DNA of 61,581 nucleotides from Kriegella sp965368185 (GTDB lineage: Bacteria > Bacteroidota > Bacteroidia > Flavobacteriales > Flavobacteriaceae): assembly GCA_965368185.1 (NCBI GenBank), contig CBDULZ010000020.1:1-61581 (forward strand), read 5' to 3'. Below, piece by piece: positions 36,208 to 45,446 of the stretch. Under the pieces are notes generated by a model that had not been told where the DNA came from, did no database searches, and was given only the letters and a program-made list of their open reading frames with translations. A program made the translations under genes and the position numbers. Positions within the stretch are counted from its first letter, which is position 1; every line of letters begins with the position of its first letter.

Positions 36208-37683
36208 TTAATATCCTGGGTTCTGTGTCAAACTTCCCTCGGAAATTTCTCGTTCCCGTGCCGGTACCGGTAACAAAATATGATGCTCTTGAATATTGGC
36301 CGCAGGCGTTTCCATATGCGGATCATCTACGTTGCGAATGGTTTCCACGAAAACACCCCATCGCAATAAATCGAACTTTCGATGCCCTTCAAAACCGAGT
36401 TCGGTTGCGCGCTCTTTGCGTACCGCTTGCCTAAAAGAACCTTGATCCAGTCCGACCAATGATGACAGGCCGGCACGCTCCCTTACTTGATTTATAAATT
36501 GATAGGCTCCCGAAGGTCCATTCAATTCATTTTCGGCCTCCGCGCACATTAAGAGCACATCGGAGTAACGGATTACGTAGGTGTTTTGACTTCCATTATT
36601 GCTTTTAGGTGGATCCCCATCAGCATTTAGATATTTCCCCGATATTGGTCCGGCACCCGGTGTTCTCGGGGACTCAAGAACATTGCCATTGAGCTCGGAT
36701 ACATAGCTAATTTCTCTTCTAAGATCCCCGTCTTCGAACATGGCCAAATAATCTGTTGTAGGCAGCATATTTTCCCATCCACCCCCCACGGCATTTGTTG
36801 CTCCAACGATCTCGGTGTCTCTAGAAGCGGTCCAACTCTGTTTAAAATCATTGCGCTCGTTTTGTTCGAATTGTATATCAAAAACTATTTCATTTACCAA
36901 ATTCCCGTTTTTGTCGGGCATAGGAACATATTCTGCATTTTGACTCCACAGGCTGTTATAATTGGCGACCAACCCGAACATACCCGAAGCGATTACCTGT
37001 TGTGACCTGTTACGGGCTTCTTGCCATTCGCCTTGAGTCAAATGAACCTTTGCCAGCAAGGCGGTAGCCGACCATTTTGTCGCCCTTCCTAAATCCTCCC
37101 CAACATAATCGTTGGGCAGCGCCGCAAGGGCCTCGGTTAGGTCCTGTTCGATAAGCACATAAACTTCTTCAACAGAATTCCGTGTTATTCCAATCAAATC
37201 TTCGGTATTAATAACAACTTCATTAATTATGGGAACTCCTCCATATACCCTCACCAATTCGAAATAATAGAAGGCTCTCAAAAACTTTGCCTCGGCAACC
37301 AATCGTTTTTGAAGGGCTTCATCGTTCATTTCAACATCAGGTACAAATTGGATGACCGTATTTGCAAGTGCAATTCCCTGATAGTTCTCTTGCCACATGG
37401 CAGTAGCATCACCATTGTTTGCATTAAGATCTAAAAACCAAGATACTGGGCGCATATTATGCTGCCCCTGAAAAGCAATATCGCTGGGGGTAAAACCATA
37501 ATAAAATGAGATAATACTACTATGCAAGCGCGTATAGGCCGCCGTTGTTGCCGCCATTGCATCTTGTTCGTTTGCAGGAAAATTGCCGGGAACCAAAAAA
37601 TCTACAGGTTTTTCGGTAATGATATCATCACAAGCTGCTAGCCCTGCGAATATCACAAGAATCACTACTATTATTTTTTTCAT
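36208..37683 (-). CDS. SusD/RagB family nutrient-binding outer-membrane lipoprotein (pair 1)
   Basis: This 491-residue protein has lipid cysteine C19 (GLAAC). It has the helical TPR-type SusD layout: AEAKFLRAFYYFELVRVYGGVP near residue 131 is the family hallmark, and RYSDVLLMCAEAENELNG near residue 375 and RKERATELGFEGHRKFDLLRW near 425 are the other typical stretches. It caps the SusC barrel at the cell surface and binds the substrate glycan. The gene follows its susC by 11 bases. The ligand is unknown. Confidence 0.94.
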   Translation of the reverse strand: MKKIIVVILVIFAGLAACDDIITEKPVDFLVPGNFPANEQDAMAATTAAYTRLHSSIISFYYGFTPSDIAFQGQHNMRPVSWFLDLNANNGDATAMWQENYQGIALANTVIQFVPDVEMNDEALQKRLVAEAKFLRAFYYFELVRVYGGVPIINEVVINTEDLIGITRNSVEEVYVLIEQDLTEALAALPNDYVGEDLGRATKWSATALLAKVHLTQGEWQEARNRSQQVIASGMFGLVANYNSLWSQNAEYVPMPDKNGNLVNEIVFDIQFEQNERNDFKQSWTASRDTEIVGATNAVGGGWENMLPTTDYLAMFEDGDLRREISYVSELNGNVLESPRTPGAGPISGKYLNADGDPPKSNNGSQNTYVIRYSDVLLMCAEAENELNGPSGAYQFINQVRERAGLSSLVGLDQGSFRQAVRKERATELGFEGHRKFDLLRWGVFVETIRNVDDPHMETPAANIQEHHILLPVPAREREISEGSLTQNPGY

Positions 37684-37694
37684 CGCTTTATTAT

Positions 37695-40600
37695 TTAAAA
37701 GGTCAAACTTAAACCAAGGGTAAACGAACGGACGGCTGGATCCTGTGCTTGATCATATCCTCTTCGTGCGTTTTCATTTCCTCTGTTAATCTCAGGATCG
37801 TAACCACTATAATTATCAAATAACAATAAATTGGTGCCACTTATATACACCTTTGCGTTTTGAAATATCGGCACATATTTCGTAGGAATGTTATACCCTA
37901 AGCTTATATTTCGTAGGCGCAGAAACGAGCCATCTTCAATAATTCCCGTTTCCGGTACAACTTCGGTACGAAAGACTCCTCTTACCGAGGGCACGTTGGT
38001 ATCGGTGTTCTCAGGTGTCCATCTGTTGGCAAACATGCCGCTTACGTTATTATCAAAAGCTGTATTTATTCTAGAATCCGTCTCATTAAAAATATCGTTT
38101 CCCAAAACAAAGGACCAATACATCGAAAATTCGAGCCCCTTATATGTAAATGTATTGTTCATTCCCCCGAATAACTCCGGATGGGGATTCCCAATTATGG
38201 TTTGATCATCAGCATCAATTACCCCATCAGGCACCCCGTCTGGTCCACTAATATCCTCAAAACGTTTTCCTCCCGGAAAAACGCCCCGACCCTCTACTCC
38301 AGCGGCATCGATTTCGGCTTGATCATTCCAAATTCCATTTCGGATGTACCCATAAAACGCACCAAGAGGCTCTCCTTCTTTGATTACAGCAGATGGTTGA
38401 TTCAAGACCCCTCCAAAGCGATTTATCAAAAGTTCACCGTCCTCATCGGGAATGGAAACCACGCTGTTCTTATTTGTCGAAATATTAAAGCTAGTGTCCC
38501 AGCGGAAGTCGCCCTTATCAATATTAATGGAATTTACGAAAAGTTCGAATCCAGAATTTTCAATAGTACCGAAATTCGTTGGAATTATGGCGTTGGGAAC
38601 ACCTGCCAACCACAAAATTTCTTGGTCTGTGAAAAGGTCGTTCGTTTCTTTGTGATAATAATCTAAAGTAACTTGCAATCTATCCTTAAAAAAGGAAGTA
38701 TCAATACCTAAATCCAATTGATCGGTGGTTTCAAATTTTAATTGATCATTACCCAATCTGTTCAATCCAATGCCATTTGTAATATCGCCGCTGTTCCCGA
38801 ACAGGTAGGTAAAACCTGCACCCAACCTCGCCAGCGAAGTGCCTCCCGAGGCGGGATTACCCAGCCTACCATAACTCGCCCTGAACTTTAGGTCATCGAA
38901 AATTTTTAAATTCTCAATAAATTCTTCCCTGCCGGCATTCCAAGCCACTGCCACGGAAGGAAACGTTCCCCATTTACTATCCTTTGCAAAGTTGGATGAC
39001 CCATCGACCCTACCGTTCAGGGTAATTCTGTATTTACCTTTATACCCGTAGTTCAAACGGAAAAGGAAGGATTCTACCCCAAATTCATTTGCAAATGAAC
39101 TAGCCCCTGACCTCTCTGATCCAGCATCAATATTGTTATATTCAAAAAAGTCAGTGGTAAAACCCATTGTTTGTACGGCGCTTCCAGAATTGAAGATTCG
39201 TTGCCTGGTGTAGCCAAAAAGCCCATCCAAATCATGGTCACCAAATGACGTATTATAAGCCAAGGTTTGTTCTACTAAAACACTTAAGTATTCAGAATTT
39301 TCTATGGTCGCCGTACCTCCATCATTTCTCTGGGTGAATAACGTAGAGGGGGCATAATTCTCACTTTTGTCCAATGAAAGGTCTGTACCGAAATTAAACT
39401 TATATCTCAAGTTTTTAATTGGCTCCAATTCGGCATAGAGGGTTCCCAATATTCTTGTCCTAGTGTCTAAGTTGATATTTTTAGCGGCGTTGCCTACAGG
39501 GTTCTCGGCATTAAGCTCAGCACTGGCTGTTTGAATTGTATACTCTCCGTTCTCATCGAACACAGGCAGTGTTGGAAACCAGCCAGCAATGTTAATGATA
39601 TTGCTGCTTCTAGGTACCTGTGAGCTTCTTGAAATCGTTACCGAATTGCCTACTTTAAGTATTTTATTCAATCGATAGTCCCCGTTCATCCGCAGTTGAT
39701 ACCTTTCCAAGTTACCCCCCCTAAAAATACCGTCTTGATTAAAATAATTACCCGAAACAAAATATTGTGCTTTTTCATTTCCCCCGGAAGCTGATAGGGT
39801 ATGGCTAGTCATTGGAGCCCCATTTCGATATACTTCCTCTTGCCAATCGGTTCCTTCTCCAAAGGACGTCGGGTTTGGATACGCCTCAGTACCCTGAACT
39901 TCATTTTGCCAATCAGCAAATTCAGCGGCATTAAGTACATCTAAAAAACGGGTCGGGGATTGAAAGGTCGTGTAGGCATCGTATGAAAATCTTGATTGAC
40001 CTGCTTTACCTCTTTTAGTCGTAATCAGTACTACACCCGCAGACCCCCTCGACCCATATAAGGCAGTAGCCGAAGCATCCTTTAGCACTTCTACCGACTC
40101 TATATCAAGTACATTAATGTCAGACGAATTCCCTGCTCCGATCAATCCATCGATAACAAAGAGTGGCGAACTGTTTCCAGATATCGAATTAGTACCTCGA
40201 ATACGTATTGAAGCCGCCGCACCGGGTTGCGAAGATGTAGGTGTTATTTGTACCCCAGATACCTTTCCTCTTAAAGCATCATCTAAACGCACTGATGGTG
40301 TGGCATTGATTTCATCTGTTTTTATGGAGGCAACAGCTCCGGTCAAATCCGATTTTTTTACCGTACCATAGGCTACAACCACGACTTCGTCTAACTGGGC
40401 AGCATCTTCAGAAAGCACTACACTAATGGCCGATTGTGAGCCAACAGCTACTTCCTTCGTTAAATATCCAACGTATGACACTTGTAGAACAGCAGAAGAA
40501 CCGGCAACAACAATAGTGTACTTACCATCAAAATCGGCTGTTACACCATTTGTAGTTCCCTTTTCCACAATATTCGCCCCTGGTAACGGCAATCCACTTT

Positions 40601-40697
40601 CGTCGGACACCACACCAGTAACTTGGTTTTGAGCCATAGCTAATTGCGTACATAGCAGCATTACCATAAAGAAAAAATAGATTCCTTTTTCGTTCAT
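37695..40697 (-). CDS. SusC/RagA family TonB-linked outer-membrane receptor (pair 1)
   Basis: This 1000-residue protein has a signal peptide ending near residue 22 (QLAMAQ), then a carboxypeptidase-regulatory-like beta domain (QVTGVVSDESGLPLPGANIV) and the TonB-box region (LDEVVVVAYGTVKKSDLTGA). The plug follows (IRIRGTNSISGNSSPLFVIDG, then IESVEVLKDASATALYGSRG), and a 22-strand barrel ends in an aromatic residue (SLTLGLSLTF). It imports oligosaccharides with energy from the TonB-ExbBD system. There is no N-terminal anti-sigma-interacting extension, so control is by another route. Two palindromes lie upstream. It follows thuA copy 1 by 238 bases in the same direction. Confidence 0.95.
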   Translation of the reverse strand: MNEKGIYFFFMVMLLCTQLAMAQNQVTGVVSDESGLPLPGANIVEKGTTNGVTADFDGKYTIVVAGSSAVLQVSYVGYLTKEVAVGSQSAISVVLSEDAAQLDEVVVVAYGTVKKSDLTGAVASIKTDEINATPSVRLDDALRGKVSGVQITPTSSQPGAAASIRIRGTNSISGNSSPLFVIDGLIGAGNSSDINVLDIESVEVLKDASATALYGSRGSAGVVLITTKRGKAGQSRFSYDAYTTFQSPTRFLDVLNAAEFADWQNEVQGTEAYPNPTSFGEGTDWQEEVYRNGAPMTSHTLSASGGNEKAQYFVSGNYFNQDGIFRGGNLERYQLRMNGDYRLNKILKVGNSVTISRSSQVPRSSNIINIAGWFPTLPVFDENGEYTIQTASAELNAENPVGNAAKNINLDTRTRILGTLYAELEPIKNLRYKFNFGTDLSLDKSENYAPSTLFTQRNDGGTATIENSEYLSVLVEQTLAYNTSFGDHDLDGLFGYTRQRIFNSGSAVQTMGFTTDFFEYNNIDAGSERSGASSFANEFGVESFLFRLNYGYKGKYRITLNGRVDGSSNFAKDSKWGTFPSVAVAWNAGREEFIENLKIFDDLKFRASYGRLGNPASGGTSLARLGAGFTYLFGNSGDITNGIGLNRLGNDQLKFETTDQLDLGIDTSFFKDRLQVTLDYYHKETNDLFTDQEILWLAGVPNAIIPTNFGTIENSGFELFVNSINIDKGDFRWDTSFNISTNKNSVVSIPDEDGELLINRFGGVLNQPSAVIKEGEPLGAFYGYIRNGIWNDQAEIDAAGVEGRGVFPGGKRFEDISGPDGVPDGVIDADDQTIIGNPHPELFGGMNNTFTYKGLEFSMYWSFVLGNDIFNETDSRINTAFDNNVSGMFANRWTPENTDTNVPSVRGVFRTEVVPETGIIEDGSFLRLRNISLGYNIPTKYVPIFQNAKVYISGTNLLLFDNYSGYDPEINRGNENARRGYDQAQDPAVRSFTLGLSLTF

Positions 40698-40749
40698 CCT
40701 TGATTGATTTTTAATTGGTTATATTATAGAAGCCCAACATTCTTAACAT

Positions 40750-40853
40750 CTATCAAAAAGATATTGATAGCGTATATTTAAAGAAATAGCGTTCAATTAA
40801 GGCTTTTAAAATCTAAAATGAATTTATCTCTTATTTACTTTTACTTAAGTAAA
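40750..40853 (-). promoter_or_regulatory. Two palindromes in the susC pair 1 upstream region
   Basis: An interrupted palindrome CTATCAA-N7-TTGATAG lies at 40750-40770, and a perfect 14-bp palindrome TTTACTTAAGTAAA lies at 40840-40853. They are about 53 and 143 bases before the susC start. They may be operators, or the nearer one may form a leader hairpin. No exact TAnnTTTG box and no GACAAAAAA element was found in this 238-base gap, so this susC may be read from the upstream MFS operon or from a different promoter type. Confidence 0.4.
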
Positions 40854-40935
40854 CACCCATTAGCAGTATTGCACTGGCCTACCCATAAACTTTAAACAAT
40901 ATCATCTAGATACCTTCAAGAAAAAAGAAATATTT

Positions 40936-42057
40936 TCATTGAAAACTCTCTACCTTTAATTGTTTTTGATCCCAGTATTCGTCATCTCTAAATTCAAAAG
41001 CGGTCGGATTATACGAGCCCACTAAGCTTACGTTAGTTTTGGGAGGCACAGGCAAGTCTAGCGCCCAATACACCGCATTTACAATCAGTCTCCGCGTACC
41101 TTCAATGGTTAAATCTACGGCGGAAAAGGCGGTAGAAGTAAAGGCCTTTCCTTTTTTTCCTCCGGGTATTTGATAGGTTCTGGACCATGCTACAGGCATT
41201 AAAGGTTCGCCAACATCTTTTCCATTATTATTAGTCTTGGCTACCTCATCGTCGGTGGGTCGCATACCATAGAAAATATCATTTTCATCAAATTCCCCTT
41301 TTCTGTTCATCACCTTACCATAAATTATGGGTTCTGCATCACCGGGCAATGGCAAGCGAACGCCATATACATCGGCGGAGGCCCAAACATCGCCATCGGA
41401 AATACCATTGGTCAACCCGCTAGCCTTGCCGGCATCGGCTACCATACCTTTGGTACTTTGATGTTTATGATGCCCGTGGTGATTAATCCAATGCTCGCCC
41501 AGAACGAGTCTCCCAAAACCACCGGCCCATTCCGTCATATCACCCTTATAATAGTTTCCGTATTGTTTATAGGAAGAAACATCTTCTTCTTTAAAATTAA
41601 AAGCATGCGTCGCGGTTCTAAGTCCGATAACAGGCTTACCTAATTTTAAATAGTCATCGATATGCTTCATTTGATTGTCTGGCAAAGCCCTGAACCTTGT
41701 GAATATAATCATTAGGTCGGCACTGTCAAGGGCTTCCAGACCGGGAATATTATTGACATAATTAGCGTCTATTATTCCTGGATGCTCTGGGTCTTGTGCA
41801 AACAATACAGTACAGTTGAAACCGTGGTGCTTTGATAAAATCTTCGCCAATTGCGGCAATGCCTCTTCTGACCGATACTCTTCATCCCCTGAAATCAACA
41901 CAACATGCTTGGCACTTTTATCGGAACCTTCAAAAGTCAACCATTGTTTTGGTGTCTCGGTTGCCTCGACCGTTGCGGTTTCTTCGGATTTAATCTTCTT
42001 TTGTTCTTTACAGGCGAATATCAACAAACAAACAAGAAAAGGTAGTAGATTTTTCAT
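40936..42057 (-). CDS. ThuA domain lipoprotein (copy 1)
   Basis: This 373-residue protein has a lipoprotein signal with lipid cysteine C16 (LLIFAC) and a class I glutamine amidotransferase-like (ThuA) domain: HVVLISGDEEYRSEEALPQL near residue 51, DLMIIFTRFRALPDNQ near 115, GKPVIGLRTATHAF near 139. ThuA is named from rhizobial trehalose use, where it works with a Gfo/Idh-type sugar dehydrogenase on a 3-keto sugar; the precise chemistry is not settled. It is paralogous to the ThuA protein at 45722-46900. It lies 64 bases after the 3-epimerase-like gene, in the MFS operon. Confidence 0.85.
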   Translation of the reverse strand: MKNLLPFLVCLLIFACKEQKKIKSEETATVEATETPKQWLTFEGSDKSAKHVVLISGDEEYRSEEALPQLAKILSKHHGFNCTVLFAQDPEHPGIIDANYVNNIPGLEALDSADLMIIFTRFRALPDNQMKHIDDYLKLGKPVIGLRTATHAFNFKEEDVSSYKQYGNYYKGDMTEWAGGFGRLVLGEHWINHHGHHKHQSTKGMVADAGKASGLTNGISDGDVWASADVYGVRLPLPGDAEPIIYGKVMNRKGEFDENDIFYGMRPTDDEVAKTNNNGKDVGEPLMPVAWSRTYQIPGGKKGKAFTSTAFSAVDLTIEGTRRLIVNAVYWALDLPVPPKTNVSLVGSYNPTAFEFRDDEYWDQKQLKVESFQ

Positions 42058-42121
42058 CTAGGGATATTTAATTATTTTAATAAATCAGAATTTTCACGGC
42101 CCAATATATAATAGGTTTCTT

Positions 42122-42976
42122 TTACGTCATGGGCTGGCTTATGCCCATTCCTTCTTTAATCAATTTCAAACCTTCGGTATAGATTTCCTCGGAAGGCGAA
42201 TAATCACGCCATACGTTAATGGCATTTGCAAACTCTGGAATGATGGTACTAAAGGCCTCAATGGTCAACCAACCATCATATTTGATTTCTTTCAATGCCG
42301 AAAAAGCATCATGGAAATTCACTTGACCTCGGCCGGGTGTACCACGATCATTCTCACTTATATGAACGTGCTTTAAATGTGGCGCAATAGTTTTAATCGC
42401 CGAAGACTGACTTTTTTCTTCGATATTGGCATGATGCGTATCGAACATCGCCCCTAAATTCGGATGATTCACCGCTTTTACCATTTCCCCTAAATCGGCC
42501 ATGGTATTGTACAAATAACATTCAAAACGGTTAACGGCCTCAGGGGTGAGTATAATATTGGCTTGCTTTGCATATTCTGCTGCATGCCAGAGCATTTCAT
42601 TACTCCATTGTTTTTCTTCAGTAGTGGGAGGTTGCCGCGTAAAATAGGCAAAAGTAGAATGAAAAGGCCCACATATCACCTCGACATTGGCTGCGGCGGC
42701 CATATCGATTGTCCACTTTAATTGCTCTAAACCTGCCTTTCTAACCTTCTTATCAGGACTCGCTATATTCTGTTCGGGTGACAAAGCCCCTACTGCAGTG
42801 ACCCCCATGTCAATACTGGAAAAATGGTTGCCCAATTTCGAATAGTGCTTTTCATCACCTTCTCCTAAAAATAATTCAACGCCGTCATACCCGGTTTTTT
42901 TTAGAGTATCGACAATATCAAAGTGTTGCTCTGTGACATGGTTTGTCCAGAGCAACATATTCATTCCAATTTTCAT
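42122..42976 (-). CDS. D-tagatose/D-psicose 3-epimerase-like TIM-barrel protein
   Basis: This 284-residue protein belongs to the sugar phosphate isomerase/epimerase (xylose isomerase-like TIM barrel) superfamily. The four metal-site residues of ketose 3-epimerases are present in the expected spacing: E146 (TPEAVNRFE), D179 (AMFDTHHANIEE), H205 (HVHISENDRGTPG) and E240 (LTIEAFS). There is no signal peptide, so it acts in the cytoplasm. It may epimerise or isomerise a ketose; related barrels also catalyse elimination or hydration of 3-keto glycosides, so the reaction is not certain. It lies between the MFS gene (20 bases) and thuA copy 1 (64 bases). Confidence 0.85.
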   Translation of the reverse strand: MKIGMNMLLWTNHVTEQHFDIVDTLKKTGYDGVELFLGEGDEKHYSKLGNHFSSIDMGVTAVGALSPEQNIASPDKKVRKAGLEQLKWTIDMAAAANVEVICGPFHSTFAYFTRQPPTTEEKQWSNEMLWHAAEYAKQANIILTPEAVNRFECYLYNTMADLGEMVKAVNHPNLGAMFDTHHANIEEKSQSSAIKTIAPHLKHVHISENDRGTPGRGQVNFHDAFSALKEIKYDGWLTIEAFSTIIPEFANAINVWRDYSPSEEIYTEGLKLIKEGMGISQPMT

Positions 42977-42996
42977 GCTTAAATTTTATGAATTAT

Positions 42997-44265
42997 CTAG
43001 AGATCTGTAACTGGTTGGTCACTACTAGCTACGGCTGCATCGGTACTTTTCCGGTTTTTAACCCAGAACCAAAGAATGACAAAAAGTACGATAAGTATCG
43101 CAGGGAAGGAAACCATTGTTCCCAAAGTGTCTTGACCTGCTACCAATTCAAGTTCATCACCGGTAAGCCCTTGTGCCGCGGCCTCTGCTTTATCAGCATC
43201 GATCCAACCACCGATAATAGGCTGAAAAATAGAAGATGAAAACATACCTACAGCACCTAAGACTGACAAGCCCAATGCACCACTTTTTGGAATTTTATCG
43301 GCGATGAATCCCAACATGTTCGGCCAGAAATAGGCAATTCCCAAAGCAAAAAATATGGCCGCGACATAAGCCATGACACCTGTTTGGGTGCTAAAAAGAA
43401 ATATACCGATTGTGGCAAGTATTGCCGATCCAAGAAGTACTCCGGTTTGATCGAATTTTTTTACGACATCTCCACCAAAATAACGCGCTACAGCCATAAG
43501 TCCGGTGGTCAGCGCTAAAATGATCATAGGTTTGGCTCCACTTTTTGCAAGAATGAGGCCTACCCATTGCTGCGGACCAAACTCCGAAATTGCTGTCAAC
43601 GACATACAAACGACCATAAAAAGGAACAAAGGAGATATCATCGCTTTAAAGTTACCTGAAAGTGTTGCCGCCTCGTCCACTTTCGCTTTAGGCCAAGGTT
43701 GACCAAAAAACAAATAGGCATAAATCAATGTTGGAATCATTATAATCCATATTTGGGTTTCCCAACTTATAGAAGAAGATGTCATAAATTCAGAAATTAG
43801 ACTTCCGAGCATTATACCTCCGGGAAACCACATATGAAACCTGTTCATCATTTTGCTCATTCTATTTCCTTGGTAGGCATCGGCAATCATTGGGTTACAG
43901 GCGGCTTCCGTACATCCGTTCCCTAGACCGATCAATAAGGTTGAAATCAACAGACCCGTATAACTGCCCGAATAAATGGTCATGATAATACCGATTGCAT
44001 GGGCGAAAAAAGCAAATTGCATAATCGCTTTTCCACCGACTTTATGATAAATCAGACCTCCTACGACCATCGACAACGGAAACCCCAAAAACCACATTGA
44101 GTTAATAAAGCCCAACTGTTCTGCCGTTAAACTCAGCTCCTCTCCAAGTTGAGGCAAAATACCAGCCCGTATACTAAAAGAAAAAGCGGTAGTGATCAAC
44201 GCGAAACAGCTACCATAAAAAAGTCTATTGGCGTTTACGCCAACCCGATTACCTGTAGTTTCCAT
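42997..44265 (-). CDS. MFS sugar transporter
   Basis: This 422-residue protein has 12 hydrophobic helices. The loop between helices 2 and 3 (GGLIYHKVGGKAIM) is the MFS A-motif region, and LGNGCTEAACNPMIAD near residue 110 is typical of sugar-type MFS carriers of this phylum. It should import the mono- or disaccharide released in the periplasm. It is the first gene of the left operon; the promoter with the shared 22-bp element lies about 190-260 bases upstream. Confidence 0.88.
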   Translation of the reverse strand: METTGNRVGVNANRLFYGSCFALITTAFSFSIRAGILPQLGEELSLTAEQLGFINSMWFLGFPLSMVVGGLIYHKVGGKAIMQFAFFAHAIGIIMTIYSGSYTGLLISTLLIGLGNGCTEAACNPMIADAYQGNRMSKMMNRFHMWFPGGIMLGSLISEFMTSSSISWETQIWIIMIPTLIYAYLFFGQPWPKAKVDEAATLSGNFKAMISPLFLFMVVCMSLTAISEFGPQQWVGLILAKSGAKPMIILALTTGLMAVARYFGGDVVKKFDQTGVLLGSAILATIGIFLFSTQTGVMAYVAAIFFALGIAYFWPNMLGFIADKIPKSGALGLSVLGAVGMFSSSIFQPIIGGWIDADKAEAAAQGLTGDELELVAGQDTLGTMVSFPAILIVLFVILWFWVKNRKSTDAAVASSDQPVTDL

Positions 44266-44457
44266 TGGTTAGATAGTTTTAAAATTTAGATTATTGTTTT
44301 TATTTTCAAACGAGGGTCAATGCTATATGAACCTGTAAGTTTACTATTTTTTTTAAGATATTCATATTTTTTTCCCAATATACTTGCCAAATTACTGATT
44401 CACAAATCGTTATTTTAAAAATTCAGGAGGTTTTGCAATGCAACTTTTGAAATCGAA

Positions 44458-44522
44458 CAAATCTAAAGTAAAAGGTAACTTCATGATTCCTATATTTTGT
44501 TAAAAGGTGACACTTTTTTGTC
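44458..44522 (-). promoter_or_regulatory. Operator copy A and promoter of the MFS/epimerase/ThuA operon
   Basis: Read on the - strand, 44522-44501 is a 22-base element beginning GACAAAAAAGTGTCACC. After exactly 35 bases comes TAGATTTG (44465-44458), a TAnnTTTG -7 box. The 22 bases are identical to copy B at 45447-45468, and the following spacer shares AA at positions 3-4, TA at 7-8 and AGG at 10-12 with copies B and C. Transcription would start near 44451, giving a leader of about 185 bases. The 260-base gap 44266-44525 holds nothing else I can identify. The binding protein is inferred to be the adjacent AraC regulator. Confidence 0.7.
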
Positions 44523-44525
44523 TTA

Positions 44526-45410
44526 TCAGGAGATACTGGTCTTTATATTTAAAAATAACTTCCGATATTCATGGGGACTCATATCAGTGATGGCCTTAAA
44601 TTGCCTGTTAAAGTTTGACAGGGCATTGAAGCCGCATTCATAACTGATCTGCGAGATATTGAAGTTATCTTCAAGCAGCAGTTTACGGGCATGACCAATT
44701 CGTATCTCGTTTACAAAACGGGTAAATGTTTTATTGGCTCTTGGTTTAAAGTATCTACAGAAAGAAGTAGTTGTCATATTGAGCATCTTGGCAGCCTCTT
44801 CCAATGAGATTTTGGTCTTAAAATTAGTCATCACATATTCATAGACCAGTCTCATTTTTTCTGCATCGTCGCCTTTGAACACATTGATATAACCGGGGCT
44901 AGAAAGCAAGTTATAGTCTTCACTACTAGCCAAAATATCTAATATCTCAAGTAGCTTAATGATGCGCCGAAATCCTTTTTCGTCGGCAATGCACAAAAGC
45001 AACTTATTTATTTTTACTTTGGTCTCACCATAAAACTCCATACCCCTTGAAGCATTCTCGACCAATTTGTTCAAGTTGTAGAACTCCTCCCGATCCAACA
45101 GCGATTCACTCAAAAGTTCATGGTCAAAATAAATAACCAGACCTCTAGTTGTCAATGTACTCCCCTTTTCAAAATATGCATCATCACTACGCCATAAATG
45201 AGGTAGGTTCGGGCCTGTAAATACAAGATCCCCCTCCTCAAAACTATGAACATGGTCACCTACAAATCTGGTCCCTTTTCCTTGAACTATAAATGAAATT
45301 TGGAATTCGGGATGAAAATGCCAATTGGGATTAAAGTAAGGCCCACTTAAATCTTTAAAGACAAAAGTTTCTTTTGAAGTAAGCGTTTTTTCTATATTCG
45401 GGGTACTCAT
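44526..45410 (-). CDS. AraC family transcriptional regulator of the sugar locus
   Basis: This 294-residue protein has an N-terminal cupin-type sensor (GPYFNPNWHFHPEFQISFIVQ, then GDLVFTGPNLPHLW) and a C-terminal double helix-turn-helix (about residues 185-290). The helix-turn-helix includes ISLEEAAKMLNMTTTSFCRY and ISQISYECGFNALSNFNRQF, then MSPHEYRKL. It should sense a sugar or pathway intermediate and control both flanking operons. It is divergent from thuA copy 2. Perfect 22-bp inverted copies of one element lie four bases after its stop and 36 bases before its start. Its own -7 box abuts copy B, which suggests autoregulation. Confidence 0.92.
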   Translation of the reverse strand: MSTPNIEKTLTSKETFVFKDLSGPYFNPNWHFHPEFQISFIVQGKGTRFVGDHVHSFEEGDLVFTGPNLPHLWRSDDAYFEKGSTLTTRGLVIYFDHELLSESLLDREEFYNLNKLVENASRGMEFYGETKVKINKLLLCIADEKGFRRIIKLLEILDILASSEDYNLLSSPGYINVFKGDDAEKMRLVYEYVMTNFKTKISLEEAAKMLNMTTTSFCRYFKPRANKTFTRFVNEIRIGHARKLLLEDNFNISQISYECGFNALSNFNRQFKAITDMSPHEYRKLFLNIKTSIS

Positions 45411-45437
45411 AAATTTTCTCTAAAATCGAAATAAAGC

Positions 45438-45445
45438 CAAATATA
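45438..45445 (-). promoter_or_regulatory. -7 box of the AraC regulator gene
   Basis: Read on the - strand this is TATATTTG, an exact TAnnTTTG match, 27 bases before the start codon. Operator copy B (45447-45468) lies directly against it on the upstream side, so a protein bound there would block this promoter while sitting upstream of the divergent thuA promoter. Confidence 0.55.
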
Positions 45446-45446
45446 T

